Positions 1 to 8,750 of a stretch of DNA of 64,000 bases are shown here, one piece after another (the first letter of the stretch is position 1; every line of letters starts with the position of its first letter). Source of the stretch: Roseivirga sp. (GTDB lineage Bacteria > Bacteroidota > Bacteroidia > Cytophagales > Cyclobacteriaceae); contig JAAWWF010000026.1 of assembly GCA_021404565.1 (NCBI GenBank), positions 248,001 through 312,000 on the forward strand, read 5' to 3'. The notes under the pieces were generated by a model. It was not told the DNA's origin and ran no database searches. It saw only the letters and a program-made list of their open reading frames with translations. The position numbers were made by a program, and so were the translations under genes.

Positions 1-1
1 T

Positions 2-1198
2 TTTGACCAGCTTAAGGAGCGCATTTTTGATAACCTGAAAGGGGCTGTAAATAATCGTATGCTTAGCGATGTACCGCTCGGGGCATTCCTGAGCGGAGGA
101 GTAGATTCGAGTGCAGTGGTGGCACTGATGAGGGAAAAGAGCAGTGAGAGCATTGATACCTTTTCGATCGGCTTTGAAGATCAGCCCCGGTATGATGAGT
201 TGAAACATGCCAGTCATGTGAGTGAGCTATTTGGTACGCAGCATCATGAAAAGATTGTGAACAAAAATGATCTGCTCTCCTTCATTTCTACCATAGTCGA
301 TATTTTTGACGAGCCCTTGTCGGACACTACCTGTATTCCTATTTACTTTCTGAGTGAGATGGCAAAAGCGGAAGGCATCAAAGTGGTATTGACAGGTGAT
401 GGGGCTGATGAGATATTCGCAGGCTATAGAAACTTTGTAAAGTACGATGGCTATGTAAAGCATGCGAGAAAGTTCAATAGACTGCCCACACCAATCAAAA
501 AATTAGGTGCCGGTGCTTATGGAATATTTAACGCCTCCTCTCCGGCCTACGATATTCTAAACAGACTCTCTAAGGACCAGGAGATGATATGGGTAGGCGC
601 TAATGGGTTTAAAGAAGTAACTAAGCGGAAACTGCTTGGAAAGGCCTTTGATCGGCCCGGTAGAAATTATGATTCCTATGAGGTGGTTAAAAAATTCAAA
701 AGAGACTTTGACCAGATCAATGCACCGCGTTCGCTGAATCACATCGATTGGATGTGCTACATGGGCTACCGGTTTGCAGTGACAGATCAATATCTTTTCA
801 GAGCCGACCGCCTGGGCATGAAACACTCCATAGAAATAAGGTCACCTTTTCTGGATTATCACCTGATCAGCCTGGCCTTGTCCATCCCCTCAAACCAAAA
901 AATTAAGGAAGGAGAGCCCAAATACATACTGAAAAAAGCCCTGGAACCTATACTTTCAAAGGAGATTCTCTATCGTAAAAAACAGGGTTTCAACGTTCCT
1001 TTGCGCGAATGGGCCTCGGATACGCTGACAGATTTTATCGAGACGCACCTTGATAGCTTTTGTAATGACACCGGGCTTTTTGACAAAGGTACCGTGCGCA
1101 CTCAACTCAAGAAGCTCAACGCAGGACAAAAGAACTATACCAACAACATCTGGACTGTCTTCTTTGTGATGAACTGGTTTAACAAATGGTTCAGATGA
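2..1198 (+). CDS. Asparagine synthase-type amidotransferase, 5' truncated by window edge
   Basis: C-terminal part of an AsnB-family glutamine-hydrolysing amidotransferase. The frame is open from base 2, so the true start and the N-terminal glutaminase domain lie left of the window; the ATG at 59 is internal. The synthetase P-loop SGGVDSS is visible about 31 residues from the edge, followed by DGADEIFAGY and, near the C-terminus, the conserved KKQGFNVPLREW. In polysaccharide loci such enzymes usually amidate sugar carboxylates (uronamides) or related groups rather than making free asparagine. Its TGA overlaps the ATG of the next glycosyltransferase (ATGA), so it is translationally coupled to the polysaccharide operon. 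The family is certain; the substrate is unknown. Confidence 0.9.
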   Translation, partial: FDQLKERIFDNLKGAVNNRMLSDVPLGAFLSGGVDSSAVVALMREKSSESIDTFSIGFEDQPRYDELKHASHVSELFGTQHHEKIVNKNDLLSFISTIVDIFDEPLSDTTCIPIYFLSEMAKAEGIKVVLTGDGADEIFAGYRNFVKYDGYVKHARKFNRLPTPIKKLGAGAYGIFNASSPAYDILNRLSKDQEMIWVGANGFKEVTKRKLLGKAFDRPGRNYDSYEVVKKFKRDFDQINAPRSLNHIDWMCYMGYRFAVTDQYLFRADRLGMKHSIEIRSPFLDYHLISLALSIPSNQKIKEGEPKYILKKALEPILSKEILYRKKQGFNVPLREWASDTLTDFIETHLDSFCNDTGLFDKGTVRTQLKKLNAGQKNYTNNIWTVFFVMNWFNKWFR

Positions 1199-2316
1199 AG
1201 GTTTTGCTGATCACAAACATTCCTAACCCCTATCGGCTTCCACTTTTTAATAAGCTGGGAAAAGCCCTCGATACCCGGGGTCATCAGTTTAAGGTGTTGT
1301 TTGGTGCAGAAACCTATGCCGGCAGAAATCACAAAAATGACTACAGTAACTTAAGCTTTGACTATAGCTTTCTGAGGCAAAAGAGCTGGTTGGTGAAAAA
1401 ACTGGTTAAACCTTCAGTGCAAACCTACAGTGGCCTTAGCTCACAGGTCAGAAAGGTGAGGCCGGATAAGATCATCGTAATCGGTTATTCACTGGCTACT
1501 ATAAAACTATGGCTCCTTTCTTTCTTTATGAAATTTGAGCTGATCATCTGGGGGGGCACCATTCCCACATCTCCCGAGGCCAGGTCTAAGAAACGCAGGT
1601 TCATCAGAAAAATTCTTATCAGCAGAGCCAGTGCTTTTCTTGCCTATGGCACTGAGGCAGCCAACTATTTTGAAAACCTTGGCTGTGCCCGGGAAAAAAT
1701 CTTCTATGCTTTCAATACCGTGGATGTAGAATTCTTTTCCAGGATTGCACAAGAGCCCAAACCTCAAAATCAGGGACTTTTGCATCTCACTTACCTCGGC
1801 TATCTCAGCCAAAGAAAGGGGGTGCATGTATTAATTGAAATAATGGAGCAAATCGCCCGGACGAGGAATGATTTTGTGTTGGACATCCTCGGCAGTGGAG
1901 ATGAGCAGGCCTCTCTGGAAAAGCTGGTTGCACAAAAAGGTTTGGCGGATCGAGTAGTCTTCCACGGCTTCAGACAAAAAAGTGAATTGCCGGCATATCT
2001 GGTCAAAAGTGACCTCTTTTTATTTCAAACCACCTTTGACATTTGGGGGCTTGTTTTGAATGAAGCCATGGCTGCAGGTATATGCTGTCTGAGCTCAAAA
2101 AATGCAGGTGCCACCACTGACCTCATAGAACATGGAAAGTCCGGTTTCGTTGTTGATTTTCAGGAGATAACTCAAACGACAGCACTTATTCATGAATTAT
2201 TAGACGACAGGGAGAAAAGAACAGTCACAGGTAGAAATGCTTCTGAAAGAATTATCCGTAATTTCAACCTCGATATTGCTGTAGATGGCTTTCTGCAGTG
2301 TTTGAATACTAAGTAA
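1195..2316 (+). CDS. Glycosyltransferase family 4 protein
   Basis: Predicted retaining GT-B glycosyltransferase adding a sugar to a lipid-linked polysaccharide unit at the cytoplasmic membrane. The start ATG at 1195 overlaps the previous stop and gives MKVLLITNIPNPYRLP, a typical GT4 N-terminus; the frame also opens three codons earlier at 1186. The C-terminal half has the nucleotide-sugar signature: LTYLGYLSQRKGVHVL (donor-domain first strand), then FDIWGLVLNEAMAAG with the acidic residues of the E-x7-E motif, and a GATTDLIEHGKSGFV segment. About 373 residues, normal for the family. Donor and acceptor cannot be told from sequence. It overlaps the next gene by one base (TAATG). Confidence 0.9.
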   Translation: MKVLLITNIPNPYRLPLFNKLGKALDTRGHQFKVLFGAETYAGRNHKNDYSNLSFDYSFLRQKSWLVKKLVKPSVQTYSGLSSQVRKVRPDKIIVIGYSLATIKLWLLSFFMKFELIIWGGTIPTSPEARSKKRRFIRKILISRASAFLAYGTEAANYFENLGCAREKIFYAFNTVDVEFFSRIAQEPKPQNQGLLHLTYLGYLSQRKGVHVLIEIMEQIARTRNDFVLDILGSGDEQASLEKLVAQKGLADRVVFHGFRQKSELPAYLVKSDLFLFQTTFDIWGLVLNEAMAAGICCLSSKNAGATTDLIEHGKSGFVVDFQEITQTTALIHELLDDREKRTVTGRNASERIIRNFNLDIAVDGFLQCLNTK

Positions 2317-3584
2317 TGGCCTTAAGCCTGGTAAGAAAAAATCATCCTCTCTACGAGCAGTATCTGGAAAAATCCAGTGCGTTTCAGCTGCTGTTATGGA
2401 TTATAATGCTCAAGCCCCTGGTCAACACCTTTGTGGGAATGGATGTAATAGGTATTTCTATTAGCATTCTCCAGGTCTTCGGTTTTTTTGTGATCATCGC
2501 GCTGTTATGGGGTCTGCTAAATGAGGCTGGTCAAACCATACGTACGAGCACTTATACCATCTACATCATTTTTTTTATTATCTACATTTTCAATCTGATT
2601 TTAGTAGTCCTTTCCAACTCAGATCTTGGTACAATAAAGGATTTTCTGAAAATTCTCACGACCCCGGTTATTTTTTTCTATTACTACAAAGCACTAAGGA
2701 ACGAAAAAGACCTGGACCTGATATTCTATGCTTTTATCGTATCAATGATACCTCTGAGCATGATTTTTACTTATGATGCTCTTTTTGTAGGTGCCTATGA
2801 ACGTACTCGCGGGATAGACCGGATAGAAACCTCCTTTGGAGACATTGCTACGCTGGGCCTTCATATAAATGTCGTTTGGATCATCACACTATACAAACTG
2901 CTTCAGGCTCAGAAAATATCATCCCGGATAATTATCAGGACGATACTTATTTTCGTTTTCTCTGTCTACTCACTTATCAGTATTGCCCATGGTACTTCGT
3001 TTGCCGTTTTCCTGGGCATTTCCGTCCTGTTTTCAGTTTTTTATTTCCGCAAAAACTTCTTTTTTCTTGTTTTCCTCCTGGTCTTTGTGATGGTGCCCGT
3101 TTTTTTCATCTTCGAGGAATGGTTTATTGTCTTTTATGATAATTTCTATGGTAATGAAGTAGAAGCTCTCAATGCAGGTCAGTCATTAACGGACGATCGT
3201 TTTTTTCATGGTAGAATGGGGCGTTGGCAACGACATTATGAGCTCTTTGCAGATCAGAATTATTTCGATCAGTTTATCGGTGGTCTGGCAATGCGATATC
3301 CCTTTATGATAGGTCACGGGACTCACAATGACTTTCTCAGGATACTCTTTACTACAGGTTTTTTGGGATTGATTTGCTACCTGCTATTTCTGCTTGATGT
3401 CCTAAAAAATGCGCTTACCATAGATGCCCCTGCCGTTAGATTTCTGGCATTAGCAGGACTTTCAAGCCTGATTCTTTTTAGTATATCCCTTACACCATCT
3501 ACCTATATAGATTTCAACTTTTTTCTGATGCCGGCATTTATTTTTGCTGCCAAATATTCTAAATATGAGCGAGTTGATAGCTAA
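2316..3584 (+). CDS. O-antigen polymerase/ligase-like membrane protein (Wzy/WaaL type)
   Basis: Polytopic inner-membrane protein of 422 residues with roughly ten hydrophobic segments. Near residue 330-350 a loop reads GHGTHNDFLRILFTTGFLG, which fits the H-N-x-x-L...G-x-x-G pattern of the Wzy/WaaL O-antigen ligase superfamily. Its likely job is polymerising lipid-linked repeat units in the periplasm or transferring the finished glycan, and it is the only such candidate in the visible part of the cluster. It starts by TAATG overlap with the glycosyltransferase upstream and overlaps the next gene by about 20 bases, so it is within one operon. Polymerase and ligase cannot be told apart by sequence alone. 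Confidence 0.8.
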   Translation: MALSLVRKNHPLYEQYLEKSSAFQLLLWIIMLKPLVNTFVGMDVIGISISILQVFGFFVIIALLWGLLNEAGQTIRTSTYTIYIIFFIIYIFNLILVVLSNSDLGTIKDFLKILTTPVIFFYYYKALRNEKDLDLIFYAFIVSMIPLSMIFTYDALFVGAYERTRGIDRIETSFGDIATLGLHINVVWIITLYKLLQAQKISSRIIIRTILIFVFSVYSLISIAHGTSFAVFLGISVLFSVFYFRKNFFFLVFLLVFVMVPVFFIFEEWFIVFYDNFYGNEVEALNAGQSLTDDRFFHGRMGRWQRHYELFADQNYFDQFIGGLAMRYPFMIGHGTHNDFLRILFTTGFLGLICYLLFLLDVLKNALTIDAPAVRFLALAGLSSLILFSISLTPSTYIDFNFFLMPAFIFAAKYSKYERVDS

Positions 3585-4674
3585 ACCCAAGGTGCTTTTT
3601 TTTGGTAAGGTCCCTCCACCCTACATTGGCCCGGCTGTGGCTACACAGATCATACTCAATTCAAGACTTAAAGAGCATGTCGATCTGGTCCATTTTGATA
3701 CCTCCCATCACAAATCAATCGATGAGCTGTCCAGCAAGAGCCTCAAAAATGTCTTCTTCCCTTTTAAACTTTACCTAAGATTATTTCGGGATATTATCAG
3801 GCATAGTCCTGATATCGTTTACATACCATCACAACAAACCCACATAGGCTACCTCAGAGATATCCCCTATGTCATCATTACCCGGCTGCTTGGTAAAAAG
3901 CTGGTTTTCCATTTAAGAGGAGGCTACTTCCGCAATTGGTATAACAAAGAGTGCGGAGGGTTTATGAAATGGATCATCAGAAGAGTACAGGCACAACTGG
4001 CCGGACAGATTGTACTCGGTGAAAATCTGATTCAGTTGTTCGAAGAAGTGATGTCCAGAGAAAAGATATATGTCATTCCCAATGCAGCCGACTATGTCTA
4101 TCCGGAGGTGCCCAGGAAAAGTGACAAAATAAAGGTGCTGTTTTTAGGCAATTTTATAGAGTCTAAGGGTATCATCGATTTTATCAGTGCTGCTCAGCTC
4201 TTAAAAGATCAGGAGAAACTGAGCTTTTTGTGTGCAGGTAACTATATGGATGAGGAAAGTAAAGCCACCATTCAACAACTGGAAAAAGAAACGGATCAAC
4301 TTACCATTCTGGGGCCGGTATCGGGTAAGGCCAAATTCGAGTTACTGAAAAGCGTTGATATTTTCGTGTTCCCGACTTACTATAGAAATGAAGGACACCC
4401 CTGGGTGATTGTGGAAGCTCTAGGGGCAGGTTTACCGGTTATCAGCACCGACCATGGGGCTATTATTGAAAGTGTGATTGACGGCAGCAACGGGTATATT
4501 ATTAACCCCCAATCTCCACAAGAAATTGTAGATAAAATTTTAGAATTGGCTAACAATGAGGCCTTAAGAACTTCAATGTCAAGGGCAAGCCGGTCCCTCT
4601 ATGAAAGCACTTACAGAGAGGCCAATATTGTGGAGAATTTTGCGCGAGTGTTTAAAGATGTGAATAAAAAGTAG
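3565..4674 (+). CDS. Glycosyltransferase family 4 protein
   Basis: GT-B fold glycosyltransferase of about 369 residues from the ATG at 3565 (MSELIAKPKVLFFGK). The frame also opens at a TTG at 3544, but that would lengthen the overlap with the upstream gene and add residues the family does not need. The N-terminus KVLFFGKVPPPYIGPAVAT is typical of GT4 enzymes with an acceptor-binding Gly-Pro loop. The donor domain shows KVLFLGNFIESKGIIDF and the E-x7-E motif region HPWVIVEALGAGLPVISTDHGA. It acts in stepwise assembly of the lipid-linked glycan. Substrates are unknown. Confidence 0.9.
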   Translation: MSELIAKPKVLFFGKVPPPYIGPAVATQIILNSRLKEHVDLVHFDTSHHKSIDELSSKSLKNVFFPFKLYLRLFRDIIRHSPDIVYIPSQQTHIGYLRDIPYVIITRLLGKKLVFHLRGGYFRNWYNKECGGFMKWIIRRVQAQLAGQIVLGENLIQLFEEVMSREKIYVIPNAADYVYPEVPRKSDKIKVLFLGNFIESKGIIDFISAAQLLKDQEKLSFLCAGNYMDEESKATIQQLEKETDQLTILGPVSGKAKFELLKSVDIFVFPTYYRNEGHPWVIVEALGAGLPVISTDHGAIIESVIDGSNGYIINPQSPQEIVDKILELANNEALRTSMSRASRSLYESTYREANIVENFARVFKDVNKK

Positions 4675-4681
4675 CAGGTGA

Positions 4682-6577
4682 ATGTGCGGAATAGTCGGTT
4701 ATATAAGAACGGGAGATCAGGAACAACTCAGGTCAAGCACTCGATTACTCGATCATCGTGGACCTGATACCTGGGGTACACATTGGTTTGACACTTTGGG
4801 TTCCGGTTTGGGTCATACCCGTCTCTCTATTATGGATCTCTCCGAGAAGGGCAATCAACCGATGTATGATCCTGGTTCCAAAAACTGGATTGTTTTCAAC
4901 GGAGAAATCTACAATTACCAGGATATCCGGAAACGTCTGAAAGGAATGGGAGACTCATTTGTCTCTGATACCGATACGGAAGTGCTGCTCAAAGCCTACG
5001 CCCGCTGGGGTGCCGCCTGCCTTGAGCAATTAAACGGGATGTTTGCTTTTGCCATCTTCAATGAAATCAGCGGCAAGCTGTTTATAGCACGTGACAGGCA
5101 GGGAATTAAGCCGCTCTATTATTATCTCAAAGAGGATCAAATAATTTTTGCCTCCGAAATCAAGGCAATCTTTGGGTCAGACGGATATTCACCCGCTCCG
5201 GATATGCAAGCCCTGTATACACCAGTGCATTATCAGGCAGGCCCTTATACGGGTTTTACAGACATATTAAAATTACCAGCTGCCAGTTACCTAGAGTTGG
5301 AAACTGGCCAGGTAGCACAAATAAAAAAATACTGGCAACTGGAAGTAACCGAAAACGAAACGGATGAACATAAAGCCCTTGAAGAGCTGGATGCTTTACT
5401 GAATGATGCCGTTTCGCTCAACCTGGTATCAGACAGACCTGTCGGGATTATGCTGAGCGGTGGGCTGGATTCTTCATTGCTGGCAGCCCTGATGCAAAAA
5501 AAGAAAAGTGATGCCCTGACTTCATTCACGATCAAATTCAGCCAGGCTGACCTCAAGCGGCAGGGCAACGTGGATGATTCTTATTATGCCAAAAAGATGG
5601 CCGATGAGTTTGGCTTTGATCATTCTGAGATTACCATTCAACCTGATGTTGTAGATCTCTTACCAAAACTAATCTACCATCTGGACGAACCAGTGGCAGA
5701 TCCGGCTATGATCAACACTTATCTGATCTCAAAAGCAGCCAAAGAAAGGGGCATCAGCGTATTGTTGACAGGCATGGGTGCAGATGAGGTTTTCGGGGGC
5801 TACCGGTCCTATCAGGCCTGTATTAAAGCAGACACTTATCAAAGATTCATACCGGGTTTTTTAAGACCTTCCGTTCAGAGAATGGTAGCACAGCTACCGG
5901 AGAATAACAGCAAGAGAAACTTTAAATACATTCGCTGGATCAAGCGGTTTATTGAAATAGCTTCGCTGAACCAGTTCGAACGACAGCTCTTTGTTAAGAA
6001 TTCAACCCTAAATCAGGAAGCCTTTCAACAGTATTTTGTAGACGCACCAACTGTAGAAAAGAGCCATTATTACCAGCTTTCAAAAAACCAATTCGATACA
6101 AACCCGGATGCCTCTTACATCACAAAGATGTGCTACTCAGACACGCTGAATTATATGTGTGACCACAACCTGAACTATTGCGATAAATCCATGATGGCTG
6201 CCAGCGTAGAGGGCAGGCCTACCTTAATAGACCATCGCCTGATCGAATTCATGTTTCGTCAAACACCCGCTCATCGTATCAAAAACAATGAACAGAAATA
6301 CCTGTTGAAAAAAGCATCTGAAAAATACATTCCTAAGGAGATCATTTACCGACCTAAAGCTCCCTTCAGTGCTCCCATGCGGGGCTGGCTGAAAAATGAG
6401 CTTAGAGAAATGGTTCGGGATGTGCTTTCTTTCCAGTCACTGAAAGACAGAGGAATCTACAACCCAAAATATGTTCAGCAATTAATTGAGCGCAACGAGA
6501 ATGGTATAGAAGACAATTCTCAGTTAATTTGGAGGCTCATGGTGAATGAAACCTGGTTTCGAACATTCTTTAAATAA
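4682..6577 (+). CDS. asnB: Asparagine synthase (glutamine-hydrolysing) family amidotransferase
   Basis: Full-length 631-residue AsnB-type enzyme. The N-terminal class II glutaminase domain starts MCGIVGYI, so Cys2 is the free N-terminal nucleophile after Met removal, which fixes the start codon. LDHRGPDTWG, GHTRLSIMDL and FNGEIYNY follow. The synthetase domain carries the pyrophosphatase loop LSGGLDSSLLAAL and GMGADEVFGGY, and ends with an RPKAPFSAPMRGWL segment. It probably takes ammonia from glutamine and amidates an ATP-activated carboxylate. As the second AsnB homologue in one polysaccharide operon, amidation of a uronic acid or amino-acid decoration is more likely than asparagine supply. 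It sits 7 nt after the upstream gene. Confidence 0.92.
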   Translation: MCGIVGYIRTGDQEQLRSSTRLLDHRGPDTWGTHWFDTLGSGLGHTRLSIMDLSEKGNQPMYDPGSKNWIVFNGEIYNYQDIRKRLKGMGDSFVSDTDTEVLLKAYARWGAACLEQLNGMFAFAIFNEISGKLFIARDRQGIKPLYYYLKEDQIIFASEIKAIFGSDGYSPAPDMQALYTPVHYQAGPYTGFTDILKLPAASYLELETGQVAQIKKYWQLEVTENETDEHKALEELDALLNDAVSLNLVSDRPVGIMLSGGLDSSLLAALMQKKKSDALTSFTIKFSQADLKRQGNVDDSYYAKKMADEFGFDHSEITIQPDVVDLLPKLIYHLDEPVADPAMINTYLISKAAKERGISVLLTGMGADEVFGGYRSYQACIKADTYQRFIPGFLRPSVQRMVAQLPENNSKRNFKYIRWIKRFIEIASLNQFERQLFVKNSTLNQEAFQQYFVDAPTVEKSHYYQLSKNQFDTNPDASYITKMCYSDTLNYMCDHNLNYCDKSMMAASVEGRPTLIDHRLIEFMFRQTPAHRIKNNEQKYLLKKASEKYIPKEIIYRPKAPFSAPMRGWLKNELREMVRDVLSFQSLKDRGIYNPKYVQQLIERNENGIEDNSQLIWRLMVNETWFRTFFK

Positions 6578-6589
6578 CAGCCAACAGAT

Positions 6590-8719
6590 TTGCAACAACT
6601 TACGCAACAATTGAAGTCCGGAAAAATGGAGGTACTGGAAGTGCCCTTCCCCACCCTCTACAAGGGTCATGTATTAGTCCGAAATCACTATTCGGTTATC
6701 AGTGCGGGTACCGAGGGTAAAACGGTTACTGATGCTCGCAAGGGCTACATTGCCAAAGCCCGGAGCCGCCAGAAAGAGGTGAAGCAGGTAATAGACATGG
6801 TGAAGCTCAACGGGCCCATGGCTACCTACAAGCTGGTAATGAATAAACTGGAGGCTCCTTCTCAGCTAGGGTATAGTACTGCGGGCGAAGTAATAGCGGT
6901 AGGAGAAGGTATAAAAAACCTGAAAGTCGGAGACAAAGTAGCCTGTGGAGGTGGTGGTGCCTGTCATGCCGATGTCATTGCAGTATCTGAAAATCTTTGT
7001 GCTAAAGTAGCCACAGATGTAGATCTCAAGTATGCAGCCTTTAGTACAATTGCCGCGATTGCTATTCAGGGTATGCGCCAGGCGGATTTGCGCATGGGTG
7101 AAAACTGCCTGATCATAGGCATGGGCTTGCTTGGGCAACTAACTGCCAAAATTCTGATGGCTTCCGGTATCAGGCCCATTTGTGTAGATGTATCTACACA
7201 GCAGGTGGAGCAATCGCTCAAATCGGGCATAAAAGATGTATATGAGCGCAATGCACCAGGCTTAGAGGAAACCATTATGAAGTTTTCGCGCGGGCATGGT
7301 GTAGATGCAATCATCATCACCGCAGGCACCTCATCTCTTGACCCCGTAGAGCTGGCCGGTACAGTAGCAAGGAAAAAGGCCAAAGTGGTCATTGTTGGCG
7401 CTGTACCAACTGGTTTTGACCGGAAGAACTACTATAAAAAAGAGCTGGATTTAAGAATGTCTATGTCTTACGGCCCCGGTAGAGGAGATTTGGATTATGA
7501 ACAAAAAAATATTGATTATCCAATAGGTTATGTACGGTGGACAGAAAACCGAAATATGCAGAGCTATCTGGACCTTCTCGAAACAGGTGCGCTGGATGTT
7601 GAAAAACTGATCTCTCATGTTTATGAGCTGCCTGAAGCCCCGAATGCCTATGACATGATTCTCTCCAGAAGTGAGGCCTATAATGGTGTACTCATCCAGT
7701 ATGATGCTGAGGCCCAAATATCATCCGATCTGGTACTCAGCACCCAGACTATACCACATGGGAAACCCAATGTGGCCATGATTGGTGCCGGCAATTTTGC
7801 TCAGAATGTATTGCTCCCACTGATGAAGGACCATTGCAATTTTGTAGGTCTTACAACAGGCCATGGCAACACAGCAAAATATGTAGCGGAAAAGTACGGT
7901 TTCCAGTATTGTAACGATAGTGCCGAACAACTATTGAAGGATGAAAAGATCAACACCGTTTTTATCACTACGAGACATGATTCTCATGCCAAATACGTAG
8001 TCGACTGTATCAAAAGCAACAAGCATGTCTTTGTGGAAAAGCCACTGGCTTTGACCGAAGATGAGCTGGAGGAAGTAAGAGTTGCATATCAGGAGAGCAA
8101 AAGTCGACAATACGTAATGATAGGCTTTAACCGCAGGTTTGCTCCTGCAGTGCAGCAAATCAAAAACCTGCTTAACGATGATCAGCCAAAGTCCATTAAT
8201 ATAAGAGTAAATGCGGGTATCACACCTCCAGAACATTGGACCAACGATATGGACATTGGTGGTGGACGAATGATAGGAGAGGGCTGTCACTTTATAGATT
8301 TGGCTATGTTCCTGGCTGGAGCCAAAATCACCTCAGTGAGTGCCAATGCTATGGAAGACCCTAATGGCCTGGATAATACTGTAGTGGTCAATTTGGCTTT
8401 TGCCAATGGCAGTGTGGCTTCGGTCAATTACTTCTCCAACGGCAACAAGCGTGTAGCCAAAGAACAGATTGAGGTTTTTTGTGGGGAAACGGTATGCCGG
8501 ATTGATGACTTCAAAACCCTGACCATATTCGGAGCCTCGGAAAAAACCATCAAGTTTAAAGGACAAGACAAGGGTCACCAGGAAGAAATTAAACAGTTTT
8601 TGGGGGCGGTAAATTCAGGATCTGGTCAACCAATAAGCTTTGAAGAATGCTATTTGAGTTCCCTGGCTACGCTCAAGGTGATGCAAAGCCTAAAAGAACA
8701 GCGAACCATTGTACTCTAA
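6590..8719 (+). CDS. Bi-domain oxidoreductase: zinc-type MDR dehydrogenase fused to Gfo/Idh/MocA
   Basis: Two dehydrogenases in one 709-residue chain. Residues 1 to about 365 are a medium-chain alcohol-dehydrogenase-like domain (GYSTAGEVIAVG, then the NAD(P) Rossmann turn CLIIGMGLLGQL). From about residue 393 a Gfo/Idh/MocA domain begins with VAMIGAGNFAQNVLLP and contains HVFVEKPLAL, whose EKP motif is the family hallmark. The TTG at 6590 is taken as start because MQQLTQQLKSGKMEVLEVP matches the usual N-terminus; the next ATG would remove the first strand. This fusion recurs in bacterial surface-polysaccharide clusters, commonly beside a heparinase- or toroid-like gene as here. It probably oxidises or epimerises a sugar; the substrate is unknown. 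Confidence 0.88.
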   Translation: MQQLTQQLKSGKMEVLEVPFPTLYKGHVLVRNHYSVISAGTEGKTVTDARKGYIAKARSRQKEVKQVIDMVKLNGPMATYKLVMNKLEAPSQLGYSTAGEVIAVGEGIKNLKVGDKVACGGGGACHADVIAVSENLCAKVATDVDLKYAAFSTIAAIAIQGMRQADLRMGENCLIIGMGLLGQLTAKILMASGIRPICVDVSTQQVEQSLKSGIKDVYERNAPGLEETIMKFSRGHGVDAIIITAGTSSLDPVELAGTVARKKAKVVIVGAVPTGFDRKNYYKKELDLRMSMSYGPGRGDLDYEQKNIDYPIGYVRWTENRNMQSYLDLLETGALDVEKLISHVYELPEAPNAYDMILSRSEAYNGVLIQYDAEAQISSDLVLSTQTIPHGKPNVAMIGAGNFAQNVLLPLMKDHCNFVGLTTGHGNTAKYVAEKYGFQYCNDSAEQLLKDEKINTVFITTRHDSHAKYVVDCIKSNKHVFVEKPLALTEDELEEVRVAYQESKSRQYVMIGFNRRFAPAVQQIKNLLNDDQPKSINIRVNAGITPPEHWTNDMDIGGGRMIGEGCHFIDLAMFLAGAKITSVSANAMEDPNGLDNTVVVNLAFANGSVASVNYFSNGNKRVAKEQIEVFCGETVCRIDDFKTLTIFGASEKTIKFKGQDKGHQEEIKQFLGAVNSGSGQPISFEECYLSSLATLKVMQSLKEQRTIVL

Positions 8720-8750
8720 ACCAAATTCCTGAACTCAATAAGTTAGGCCA

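Noticed and set aside
3544-3564. TTG start for the second GT4 gene
   Set aside because: The ATG at 3565 gives the normal family N-terminus.
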